Notes under the pieces: model-generated
Seen by the model: the letters and a program-made list of their open reading frames with translations, nothing else
Told to the model about the DNA's origin: nothing
The model's database searches: none
Made by a program: the position numbers and the translations under genes
Assembly: GCF_000004075.3 (NCBI RefSeq)
Contig: NC_026660.2
Location: 17,317,837-17,381,836, forward strand
Length of the DNA: 64,000 nucleotides
DNA from: Cucumis sativus
Lineage: Eukaryota > Streptophyta > Magnoliopsida > Cucurbitales > Cucurbitaceae
Direction: 5' to 3'
Part shown: one piece after another, positions 38,311-50,000 of the stretch
Position numbering within the stretch: position 1 is the first letter of the stretch
Layout of the letters: each line of letters opens with the position of its first letter

Positions 38311-38985
38311 AAAATAGTGATGGAGAAGTTTACAGCTGCATAACTTGATCTCTTAAAAAAGACAATGTTAGGCTATTTCGTAGATATGGACGTAAAATTC
38401 AATAGTTCACTGTTTCATTACATCCTATTGCGAGACGTGAAAGACATCAAGAGGGATTTCATGCCTTTTGATTTGAATCATACTATTGTGACATTTAGTA
38501 AAGATGATTTCTTCTTAGTAACGGGGTTCTAGCTGACACCCAATTCAGAAGAGGCTTCAAGGGCTAAATGTAAACTAGAAGACATAGTTCTTAGATATTA
38601 CAAGAAGTCTATAACAAAGTCGTTCACATTAATGCCCTTTAAAAGAAATACAAAACAATGAAGTTTGAAACCGACGTAGACATTGTGAAAATAACAGTGG
38701 TCTACTACACTAAGTTGGCTATGATGGGTAAGGAGAAAATGAGAACCTATGTGGACATGAGACTTTTCGTGGACGTTGAAAACATGGACTACTTCATTAG
38801 TCTCGATTGGGAAAATATTCTATGGGAGAGGACATTCTCAAGATTGCAATGAGGTTTGGCTGGAAGGCTGATAACAACAAAAAGAGGTCGAAGAATAATA
38901 AGAACTACATTAGTAAGTATAATCTACCGGAATTTCCTCATGCATTCCAAGTAATATCATATAAGCTTGTTTGCTTGTTATGTTT
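38311..38985 (+). pseudogene. DUF1985-type protein relic (Ulp1-bearing MULE family)
   Basis: Translation from 38371 gives S-L-F-H-Y-I-L-L-R-D-V-K ... V-T-F-S-K-D-D-F-F-L-V-T-G-F, the core of DUF1985 (x-F-x-x-x-E-F-x-L-V-T-G-L), ended by a TAG at 38530. After a frameshift near 38650, the frame continues with V-D-V-E-N-M-D-Y-F-I-S-L-D-W-E-N-I-L-W-E-R-T-F. A-F-Q-V near 38940-38955 then matches the usual G-F-P-x-A-F-Q-V tail. In plants this domain occurs in captured Ulp1-protease proteins carried by Mutator-like elements. The protease domain itself is not visible. Decayed, and borders are unknown. Part of the further open frame at 39291-39596 may belong to it. Confidence 0.6.
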
Positions 38986-39859
38986 CTAATACTTTTGTTT
39001 TCTTGTTGAGTAGCTCTCCTTCATTATAGTTGCGAGTCTACAAGATCATATCGATTGTGGCTGAAAACTGTGCAACTCGACTAAATAATTATGTCATTCC
39101 TTGTGTTCTTGAGATGAGAATACACATACACCTTATCCACCAAGACAATGTAGCGAGATGTTTTTTTAGTCTGACGAGGTATGCAATTACTCATTAAGAT
39201 CCTCGATATTCAATTACAACATGAAATTAATAACGTTTATTTTTTGTTTAATCCAACTAGTGAACACACCTAGACTAGTGATATTAGAGAATGAGGAGTT
39301 GTATAGAGATACTCAAAACCATGAGAGGTCGATTTATGGATGCAAAAATATGGGGTCAAAGGCGTCAAAATCGTTTAGTAGTGAAGATGTCTAGACTCCT
39401 TCTCGAGCTTTCGAGAACAGGGATCATGCCTCACTTGACCAAGCTCATTCCACATCGTATCATGGAGATCAAACAGATTGCTCACCTACTACCAACTCTT
39501 GTTATAAATAACAAGACACATATTAATTCGATAGCCAACAACGGAATCGGCTTCACTTGGAACCCACAAGAGTCGATACTTCAAGTGGAGTATTGATTGA
39601 GTTGATTGAACGAGTCGTGTCAGTAGAGTGAAAGATAGAAGATGTTCAAACAGATTTACGGTCTTGAACATTGATGTGACTGATCGGGTCTTACATAGAT
39701 CATATCAAAGTGATTGATCTTTCGAAAAATGAGTTGTAAGAAAGAAAGAGAAGATGAATAAAAATAGAAAGAACATCTGGAAAGAAACCAATATTTTATT
39801 TAACCAAAAGAAAATCTTGAATGAGAATTTTTTTTTAGAACTGTACCTTGGTTTGCACT
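38986..39859. other. Transposon-derived sequence between the DUF1985 and gag relics
   Basis: Contains a 101-codon open frame at 39291-39596 (plus) rich in Arg, Ile and Thr, with no confident family. The position suggests it is the distal part of the MULE-type element. No evidence of a host gene. Confidence 0.35.
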
Positions 39860-40470
39860 TCTGAAGTTGCTTTTCAACCTTTTCTGCAAGATGCATTAAT
39901 TTATCAAAATCCTTACACTTTCATTTCAACATGTTTAACTACATCAATATTTAAAGCATCAAGGAACCTGACCATAGTGTTTTCTTCATCCTCGTCCATA
40001 TCCAATCTTTCTATCAATATCTTCATCTCCTTGAAATAATTATCTCCACAATCTTACTCCCTTGGCATAACACCTGAAGTCTTTGTGCACAATCTCTCAA
40101 AGTAATATTTTGGCACAAACCGACTCTTCATAAACTCTCTTAATTCTAGTCATGTCTCCACTGGACCCTCTTGTCACCTCCTCCTCTTAGAACACACCTT
40201 ATCCCACCACGATTGTGCATACTCTATATGATGTGTAATAGAGATAGTTACCTTCTTCTCTGCAAAGAGATTATTACCATGAAATATGTTTTCTGCTTCG
40301 TGTTCCCATTGAAAATAGTCTTCAGGATTAGACGTGCCACGAAGTTTTGGCAATTTTCAAAACCTTGGTCTCCATGTGGTTGCTTTCTTTTCTACCTTGT
40401 GATCTCCTATTGTAAAAACCTCCACTTCCTCGTGAGTCATGTCGCTCCTCTCTTCTAAGCTCATCTACAA
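39860..40470 (-). pseudogene. Ty3/gypsy retrotransposon gag fragment, broken
   Basis: The minus strand translates as a gag capsid region: G-T-S-N-P-E-D-Y-F-Q-W-E (about 40340-40300), then S-W-W-D-K (about 40210), E-F-M-K-S-R-F-V-P-K-Y-Y (about 40140-40100), Y-F-K-E-M, E-E-N-T-M-V-R-F-L-D-A-L-N (about 39985-39945) and L-M-H-L-A-E-K-V-E-K-Q-L (about 39900-39860). This is the canonical motif order of plant gypsy gag (Retrotrans_gag). Stops and at least two frameshifts break it. No protease, RT, integrase or LTR is seen nearby. Non-functional fragment, opposite in strand to the DUF1985 relic. Confidence 0.75.
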
Positions 40471-41622
40471 CTAGGGGTGAGCATCGACACCATATTATAT
40501 ATGTATGTGAATATTTTTAAATGATATTTGAACCACTTTAAAGTATATGGACTAAAATGATATTTTAACTTAAAAATTATCATTGATTTAAAGCTATTTG
40601 TTCAAAAACCAGTGTATTATCATTTATAGACATTTTAGTATTACCTATGAAGTATTATGTATGTATATGAATATTTTTAATAAAAGTTTGGTACTTGAAA
40701 GAGTGTAGCAATAGAAGAAAGCACCAAAATTATATTTAGCCAATTTTGCCAGTGAGTCCTAGCAATAAAATTTGGACAATCACAAGGTTTTATATTTATA
40801 CTGCATTGTAATTTTTAGGCTCAATTTTATTCTAAAAATTTGAGAGGATGACTATCCCAAACGCACCCTAAATATTTTAAGTTAAAATAACTTTCAAAAG
40901 AATAAATTTATCTGTAACGATAGAGTTTATTTCATGTTGTATTAAAAATTAGAATGGTACTATCACACAACAATGATTTGAAATGATTGAAATTATTTTT
41001 TAGAATTAAAAAAGGAACAAAATTAAAGCTTAATAATATTATTATTAAGTATACAAGAAAGGCAAAAGATATAGCTTAACTTGAATTAAAACTTACTTTC
41101 TCAAATTGGAATAAAGTATAGATACTTACTTACTACATTAACTTTTTAGTAGTTATCTTATATTATTGATATTCATAACACAGCTTATTTATGCATGGAT
41201 GTATCATGTGTGGGGGAAACAAAATCTCTTTTCTTTTAATATTTTTAAAATAACTTGCACATCAATCATTAAAGTTGCCTCTTTTACAGCTATAATTAAT
41301 GATTATGAGAGATGGAAAAAGTTGCCCCTTACGAGGGTGCACACTGTAAGGGGACCATCATCTCTTAAGCTTCTTCTCTTGTTTTAAGAAACCAACATTT
41401 AACATTACAATCTTACTTTTATTCACATATATTTGATACATTAAACGTATATAAGTATATAAGTGTGTGTTCAAATTGGATCTTCGAACCTATATAGTTA
41501 TAAAATTCATAACAATTAATCAAAGGTTTAATTTTAACATAAGTTTATGCAATTAATTTTACCACTGTCCTCCACCAACTTTTGCGATATTGTAGATTTC
41601 TAAATTCCACTATATATGAATT
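40471..41622. other. Intergenic region before tRNA-Gln
   Basis: AT-rich. GGACTAAAATGATATTTTAAC near 40550 resembles one end of the MITE-like family found elsewhere in the window, without a partner. No supported gene. Confidence 0.5.
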
Positions 41623-41694
41623 GGTTCTATGGTGTAGTGGTTAGCACTCTGGACTTTGAATCCAGCGACCTGGGTTCGACTCCCGGTAGGACCT
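41623..41694 (+). tRNA. tRNA-Gln (anticodon TTG)
   Basis: Complete cloverleaf without intron. Acceptor GGTTCTA pairs with TAGGACC (one G-T pair). The D arm begins GGTGTAGTGGTTAGCAC, the anticodon stem CTGGA pairs with TCCAG around CTTTGAA, and the T arm is CTGGG-TTCGACT-CCCGG. The discriminator is T at 41694. It lies about 430 bp upstream of the DnaJ start codon, same strand. Nuclear-type gene that decodes CAA. Confidence 0.96.
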
Positions 41695-42126
41695 GTTATA
41701 TAATTTTTAATTTTACATGGGGATAGGCCCAAGCCCATATAAGAAAGGGCCCAAATCAGTAGCCGACAAAACAACAGTGTAGACGTGGCGATATAGAAAG
41801 TAGGAAAAAGCAAAAGTGGAAAAAGATAGAGTACTTTGGCGGTGCATCATAAGCGCCACCATGTTGACAGTTAAAAAAATACTGTTTGCTCCCGCGAAAA
41901 AGCAGTTTGCTTTGTATTAGTTTATTAGTGAAGAACTGGAAAGGCACGAGAAGCTAGTGGGCGGTGGGGTGGGCGAAGCGAAGCCAACATCCTTCCATCA
42001 CAAATGGCCCTATTTCTCTCTCACTCTCTCTCTTACTTTTCCCCATTTTTTCTGCTCTCAACTTTCTACTCCCACTCTTGCTGGACCTTCCTCTGCTCTA
42101 GATCCCTGATCTAGGTCCTCACCAAA

Positions 42127-45100
42127 ATGGTGAATGATACTGAGTATTACGACATTCTTGGTGTTCGTCCTTCTGCTTCTGAGGAGGAGATTCGTAAGGC
42201 TTATTATCATAAGGTTCGTTTTCTCTGATTGATTGTTTTTTTTTTTTCTTTTTTTTTAAGGATTTTGAGTTCTGTTCTGTTAGTTAGTTGATGGAAATTG
42301 TGATTGAATGGCAATGGAATAGGAATTGTTTGATTAGTTTCATGTTTGAGACTTGAGTTGATTGTTCTTGTTCAGGCGAAACAAGTCCATCCGGATAAGA
42401 ATTTGAATGATCCTCAAGCTGCTGAAAGGTTTCAGGCATGTATACGTTTCATGTTTTGCATAATGCGGAACTTTTCCCCAGCTGCTGAAGTTATTTGCTG
42501 TATACTAATTACTTTCCGCAGGCTTTGGGTGAAGCTTATCAAGTGTTGAGTGATGCAGTCCAAAGAAATGCCTATGATAGGAATGGGAAGCATAGTGTTA
42601 CTAGGTTAGATCTCTTGGTTGAGATTCATTTGTATATGTGGTTTTCCTTCATCCACGCTGATGTCATTCTTTTTAGTTAATTGGTTTCTTCTCCTCCGTA
42701 CTGTTCTGTGCTGTTCTTTCTTTTGACATTATTGGATTTGTGATGTTCAGGGAATCCATGCTTGACCCTACTGCTGTTTTTGCACTTTTATTTGGAAGTG
42801 AATTATTTGAGAACTACATTGGGCATTTAGCTGTAGCATCAATGGCCTCATCTGAATTAGAGAGCGAATCTGGCAATCCAGAGAGATTACATGATAAGTT
42901 GAAGGCAAGTATGCCGTATCGTGTTTACATGTTTCATTAAGTGCATATCTTTATACCTCAGATTTGTTTTTTAGTTTTAACACTTGCAGAGTGGCAGATC
43001 AAACTATAGATCTTTTGAATAGTCTCTTATATACTAAGCAATGTTTGCTTGTAGTATAGGGTTGTCGCTTATAATATGCTTGCTACAACACTTTATTTGG
43101 TAGCCAATCCTTCTCTAAACATTTTTTTTATATCTATAAGCAATCTCTTGGATTATAAGGAATTCTGTTCCTGCCCACCACACTCTCTTTCGTTTTTTGT
43201 TAATTTTTTTATTCCTTTTCTAGGTAGAACTCTCAGGAACATGAATCTATTTTCTTATTTGTTTCTCCCTCTACACATGTTTGTCTCTTAAATTTGAAAA
43301 GATTCCAAAATCTATGAGAGGCTGTAGTTTTAGCTTCCCACAAAATTAGCACATAACATCGGACTCTTCCATGCTCCAAAAAAGGGATGTTTATTTATGT
43401 AGATAATATGTTCTTGTGTTCAAGACTCACTTTCTCTAAACCATCTCCACATCCCTGATATGCAACCTATCTATTGTAGGCTGTCCAGAAAGAAAGAGAA
43501 GAAAAACTTGCACGTATACTTGAAGATTTTCTTAATCAATATGTTCAAGGTGATAAAGACGGATTCTTACAGCATGCTGAATCTGAAGCTAAAAGACTTT
43601 CTGATGCAGGTAAGAACTATTATATAATATGGCAACTACGCTCTTTCTTTCTCGCCCTTTTCCTTTCAGATTTCATTTAATTACTAACGTTGACTGTCTC
43701 TTGTTGCAATTCTTGTGTTATTCTACGCAAGAATGTTATGTGTCTAGCCATGTGGAAACACACCTTAATAAGATTGGAACTTTCTCGAAAGCTTATTGAT
43801 GCAGGAGCCATCTTGTATTTTCTTTGATGATTGTAGTTTTCTCTATCTTGGACATGCAGCTTTTGGCGTTAATATATTGCACACTATAGGCTACATTTAT
43901 TCGAGACAAGCAGCACAAGAGCTTGGAAAGAGAGCCATTTATCTCGGAGTGCCATTTGTGGCCGAATGGTTTCGCAACAAGGGACATTTTTGGAAGTCAC
44001 AAATAACAGCTGCAAAAGGCATGAAGATCTCAAGCTCACACTTGGTCTTCTTCTTCCCATAGATGATTGAGTATTCTGCTTTGATATTTTGCTACTTAAT
44101 AATTTCAACTATTTATATGTATCCAGGTGCATTTCAGTTGTTACAACTTCAAGATGATATTAGCAGGCAATTTAAAATGGATGGGAGTGGCCCTGGAACT
44201 GATATTGAATCGCATATTCAAGCGAATAAAGACACATTCCTCAATTCTCTGTGGAGGCTTAACGTGGTTGACATTGAACTGACTCTTATAAATGTGTGCC
44301 AAATGGTGAGATCTCTCTTTCTCTCTTTTTAAAACTGAATATTTGGGAACTTATCAAATTATCCAGGGAAGTTGGTTGCACTTAGTTATGATTCCTAGGC
44401 AATTAGGACTTAGGAAGTATTGGTACTTTGATATTGAAAACAATAAATTCATTAGTTATTGGGCCCAGATAATGAATGTTTGTTGTCCAATTTATTCCCC
44501 AGGTGCTACGGGATACTACTGTTAGAAAGGAAGATCTAAAAGCTCGCGCTCTGGCACTGAAGGTTCTTGGAAAGATATTCCAGGTTCAATATTCTTTCTT
44601 GTATTTATTGATTGCCAGAGGCCAAACAACATTTTTTTCCCATTATTGAAGTTTTCTTAATTTTACTAAAATTTCGTTGATGCCCCACAAGTTCTGGCCG
44701 TTTTCATGCACGGATCTAGTGATAATGGTTTTTAATGGATACAGTGTCCTCTCTGATGTCAAAGTCACACCACTATAAAATGCCGGGATGTTCTGCATTT
44801 TTATGATGTATTTTTAAGAATAAGAGTGATAGTGATCCGAGTTTTTAACGTCTTGTTTTTAAAACTACTTAATGTCTTCATCAGCAAGAGAAGCAGGCGC
44901 AAGATAGTGGTACGTCAAGAAAGAAAGGTGCTGCTGCAGTAGATGACGAAGGAACGAGTTCAGAGAGCAGCGATGATGAGGATGATCCCCGAAGACCTCT
45001 GTCGTATCGAACTCCTTTTCTTACTCAGGCAAGTACATCAACTCTCTCCTTTTCCATTCAAAAGGGGATCCACTTTATCTTTTGAAACTTGCACGGAAAA

Positions 45101-46377
45101 GTTTTGCTATCATAATTATGGGTCAGAATTAATCACCAAGTTGACTCTTTTGGTAGCTTCTATAGACTAACATTGCTAACCGGGTCGCTGGCTTTTCTTC
45201 TTAAGCTCATACAATACATAAGAAATACAAATACGATCAACTTAACCTGAATGAGTATGGACTCGTTCATTTTCTGTCTTTTGAAAGTATGACAACTTTT
45301 TCATAAGCTTTTTTATCTCTCCAGTTGTCTCGAAAATCCTAACACTAGGCGTGTTAGAATAATTGGACTAAGCTGATAACTCAAACTACTTAATTCATAT
45401 TATATAGATTGGATTAGGTTAGTTTCAAATATAACCCAAAATCCTACCATGTCCTTTAATTTTAGACTTAAATAATCAATGTATATAGGGATTTACAAGC
45501 CACTGAAAAAGTAACTCTATGGTTATGTTAAATTACACTTCTAATTTTGTGTTTAAAAGTTTTGTTTTTCCTTTGAAACATTTAAAATTATAATAATTAG
45601 TTGTTATCATGACATTTTTAGAAATTCCTACACCTACTTCACACAAACTTACAAGTTTTAAGATCTCATATTAAACATGTTACTAACAATTTATTTAATT
45701 TTGAACTTCTCAAATACTTTTTGAAGATTTGTTCAAATTCAAAATTATTTCGACAACTACCATTTCTTTACAAAAATTAACTTTGACATAAAATTGAAGC
45801 CTCATATTTCATAAACATATTAACTACAAACTTGAGATTTCAAGATTTAAGGTATTGAAGAGTTATTAGGAAAAGTTTCAATTGATTTAAAATAAATCAG
45901 AAGAATAGAAATTCTAGAAATAAAAGCCGTACTTTTCTATTATAATAATTAATGATATAAAGTGATGAAACCTTCTACCACCAGAGAAGAATATTATATT
46001 ATATGTCACTATTGAATTGAATTCATGTTGGTAAAATACTATACCTAGTCTTCTTAAAGTTTTGCATCTTTTGATTTTCTATGCCACTAAAGGATATGTT
46101 TCAATTGCTTTTCAGTTGATTAAACTTAGAAAGTTTATTTACTTTTCATTAGTTTCTTACTTTCTTCATCTGTAATTTTTCTTTCATTAACCCAAAGATA
46201 ATAATAATAGTACTTCTATTTGATTAAACTTTTGGACTATTTGATGGGAAGGACGGTCACGGTCGAAGTGCTATATTATTTGTTCATGTCGTGCAGGGTA
46301 TAGGTAGACTCTTCAGATGCCTCTGTAACCCAGCATTTGATGTTGACGATGATGAAATTGTGTATAAAAGCAAATGA
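42127..46377 (+). CDS. DnaJ (Hsp40) protein with DnaJ-X domain, ATJ10-like
   Basis: Ten exons: 42127-42213, 42376-42435, 42522-42604, 42751-42904, 43480-43609, 43860-44018, 44127-44305, 44503-44583, 44885-45028 and 46297-46377, coding for 385 residues. The J domain spans about 5-70 with the Hsp70-activating H-P-D at 34-36. The DnaJ-X domain follows at about 125-330 ([28 protein letters not shown]). A basic linker, an acidic Ser/Asp stretch ([10 protein letters not shown]) and [14 protein letters not shown] complete it. There is no Gly/Phe or zinc domain, so it is a class III co-chaperone; relatives are cytosolic, nuclear or membrane-associated. Introns 2, 4, 6 and 9 start with GC instead of GT (CAG|GCATGT, AAG|GCAAGT, AAAG|GCATGA, CAG|GCAAGT). 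Nearby GT donors checked at introns 2, 4 and 9 break the frame, and none suits intron 6. A CT-rich leader lies upstream. The 3' end faces the SKP2 gene. Confidence 0.9.
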
Positions 46378-47039
46378 TAAATATATATGTTGATGAAAGA
46401 AGGTTTATCTCTCATCTTTCAACAAGCATAGAAAGGCTCAAAGCCTTCAATTGTGTTGACAAATGATGTGGTTGAACTGAAATCAATGATCTCCCATTTT
46501 GCTACAAGTTGGCATTATGTACAATCGACGTTACTCGTTCTGTTAACAGTTTCATGAAATCACAGACCACATATATATTATTTTTCTCCAAATGGTTGCA
46601 AATATAATGAAAACAATGGCGCTATAGTTTGTTTGATAAGAAATCATATTTCAAGTCAGGTAACTTATAACCACGACCATCCAAACTGCTGACATTTCTT
46701 GCTTTTCTAGTAGTTCTTTTCCTACTTAGATGAAAGAGTACGTTTTAGTTGTTAAGTGCTCTGTTGCAGTTTTTTTCTTTACCAAGAGTCTTACTTATGA
46801 TATTCAAGGCATTTCCATAGATTACCAAGCATGTGTTCCAAACAAATATAGGCTTGGCATCTCAATGTCCTTAGGCTACATATTTAGAGACGAAAAGAAG
46901 AAAGACCGAGAGACTTCAGATAACAAAGTTCTCAAATGTTCAGATCCAAGATCCCACTCTTCCGAGGAACAACCACATCATGATTTTCCGGAAAAGGGTA
47001 GTCCTCGAGTATAATAATAATCTAAACTCGCTCTCGTGT
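46378..47039. other. Short intergenic spacer between convergent DnaJ and SKP2 genes
   Basis: 662 bp shared by two 3' UTRs. The 94-codon frame at 46730-47014 (plus) lies in this UTR space, has no family motif and is taken as chance. Confidence 0.6.
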
Positions 47040-50000
47040 TCAATGAGCTGAATGAAGAAAAGCAGTTGCCGCACGGTGAGCTTGGACTGCACAAGCACAG
47101 TGCACAGAGATCAAATTTAAACAGCCACTCATGATGAGAGAATGGCGACCCGAGCAGGTGTGGAGAGCTGGAAATGAATCACAGACTGCTTGAACAGCAG
47201 GGGGAGTGAGAGCTGTGCATTGGCTTATGTTGAGAGTTCGAAGACCATCATCATCATTCTTGCCTTTCCCTGTTCCCCATTTTGTGGGTTTGTTCTTTAT
47301 ACAGCTATGTGCCAAAGAGTACATAGCTCTGTCCGTTATGTTTTGACAATAGTAGAGGCCAAGGGACCTCAGATGAGGACACATATTTGCCAAAGCAATC
47401 ACACTATCATCTGCAGATGAGCCAAAATAATCAACTACATTGAGCTACACTATTATAAACTAACCACTGTTCTAAAGTTTTAAAATCATCATTTCCATCA
47501 GTCATAAAAGAGTTTTTAACAACAATTAGAGAGAAGAAAACACGCTGAAAGTTGAGACGACTATTCTGACAAAATAGCTTTCACTTGCCCTCAGTTATGC
47601 AAGAGGAAACTCTCAAAAAATGGAAGTTCAGATCTGAGGGATTTCCATAGTTTCGAAGAATTTTTCTCATAACCAAGACAATGAGAGTAGCTCAGGAAAA
47701 GGCTTCTCCATGAGCCACTCACATAAAATCATGGGAAATTGCCGAAGGCGAGTGTCACACGTTTTTCATTTTGCATGTGTGAAGTGTATCGGGTGTATAT
47801 TATTAGTGTAACAACTGTATCAAATGTACCCGTACTATTTTGGTATTTCATTGGTTAGAGCCTTTCTATCCATTTTTGTAAAACGTAGTACCTTTGAGCT
47901 TTGAGCCTAAATTTTTAGAGCTTAATTTGCAGATCAATATGCAAGAAGCCCAAAAATCATTTACCCCCTCATCAAATACAAAAGTGGTAACATTGAGTTT
48001 GAACCCATGAGAAGTGATGCTATTTGGTTTCCTTTCTAAGGTACATTGAAGAAAATCATGATTTTGTTTCAATCCATCAATTTCATGGAGCAAAGGGCTT
48101 TGCTTGGCAATAAAAATCAAATTGCTGGTGTAGAAAAAAAAAAAAATCATAGATTTAATGGCAACCAGAGCTGGAAGGAATGGAAGAGTATAAAGGATAT
48201 TTGAGGTTAACAATACACCTTTCGGGAGGGCCATGTGTAAGGGTAATTTGACTAGTTGGCATCTGTAATGGTAGGGCTTAATAGTCCCTCCAGATCAATA
48301 TCGTGAGTCAAAGTTCACTAAATATAAATCTACAGAAATCAGGTGATCGAGTTAAGAGATGTACCTGTAATTAGAACACAGCCACACAAGTCTAGGATTC
48401 GAAGATCAGGACATCCATACGCCAAACTCATCACACCCACATCAGTCACATTTTCACACCATCCAAGATTTACAGACTGCAAATGATTACAGTATTGTCC
48501 GATAGCCTACACATGAACAAAAGTTGATTACATCATTCATCTTGAAACAAGCTAAACTTGCTTAATCTGTAGTTTGTACCTGCAATGCAGTGTCAGATGC
48601 AGCCTTGACACATCCACAAAGATTAAGAACTTTTAGCTTTCTGCAATAACTGGCCAGATAAGCCAGTGCAGTGTCACTGAATGCAGTACAACCACTAATA
48701 TTAAGTCTCTTAAGATCACGGCAACCATGAGCCAGAGCATATAACGAGAGATCACTGAGCTTGAAACTTTTGCTCAGGTCCAGGACCTGCAGATCATGAC
48801 AGTAACTAGCAATGGTCTCAACAGCATCGTCGCCAAGCTGGGGTTTATCTTGGCGCAAGATTAGATTTTGCAGTCTTGCAAATTTAGGAGCAAGGGATAG
48901 GACCAAGTTGTTCATGTTCTTTTGGCACCTGAAACAAAAAGGGACACCAACTAGCAATTAACTAAGTTGTCTATTCATTTTCATGTCATCAAAGATGTCC
49001 CATCAGTATATCTTTACACTCCATTTCAATTAAAAACAGAGGCTACTGAACAACTTTCCTTGCCAAGCATATATCTTAATATAGCAAATCACTATTAAAG
49101 TACTTCCAACAAGTTCTAAGTTGATAGTTTAAATTCATATAATAATAATGATGTACTTGAGTAGCATGCACCAGTCAAGGGTACAAGAGCTTAATGTGGT
49201 GCGGCCTACATAACATCAAAATAGATGTCATTCATTAGACGTATAAATGTCTAAAAGTAAGAGTTTATCTTTCTGGTATTAAATGTCTAAAAGTAAATGT
49301 TGAAGCTATACTTACAAAATAAAAGTCATAAGTTTGTAGCAAGAAAAATCAAGCTTGCACCGTTCCTGATATGTTTATGATTTATAAGTCAACCTCCAAA
49401 GACAGAGTTATCACATAGCAATGGGAGAACTTAAAGTAAGTAATTGATAACTATGGAAAGTTAACCATCTTCTTTAAATAAAGAGTCGAGCAAAGATATT
49501 ATACACCAAAGTAATTGGGAAAAAAAAAAGTTTTTTCTATCCTAACAAACTCAAGTAAAAACCAATTCACTACTACTCGTTCACGTCCTCAAAAAGGTAG
49601 CAGAGAAACGGGATCACTTGAATTGAGATACAACTACGTATTTTCTGAAGGCTTTTATTTTCTTATAACTACGTGCTGATGCGCCCTATCAACTTTAGAG
49701 GGACTAGGACACAACAATATATTGACGAAATTTACATAATATGGTGGACAAAGTTAACGATAGGGGACAATATCAAAACCCAAAATTTCTTGTTTGCTAA
49801 ATAACAGTGTATTATTTTTAAACATATAAAATCAAAGCCATCCAGATCAACTGTCACCCTTCCCATCCAACCAAGCCTTTGTATAAATTATTGTGATTCG
49901 AGGAATTAAGTGATATAAATACTACAAAATAAAATACTAATAAAACCAGAAGGAAGGACTCCAAGTCATCATATAATATGAAAGTGAAACAATAACACAG

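Noticed and set aside
42436-42460. GT donors near the GC sites of the DnaJ gene
   Set aside because: Using the GT at 42441 gives a stop a few codons into exon 3. The corresponding GT choices at introns 4 and 9 shift the frame or truncate the product.
46730-47014. 94-codon plus-strand frame between DnaJ and SKP2
   Set aside because: It lies in the shared 3' UTR space, has no motif and ends in low-complexity polar sequence.
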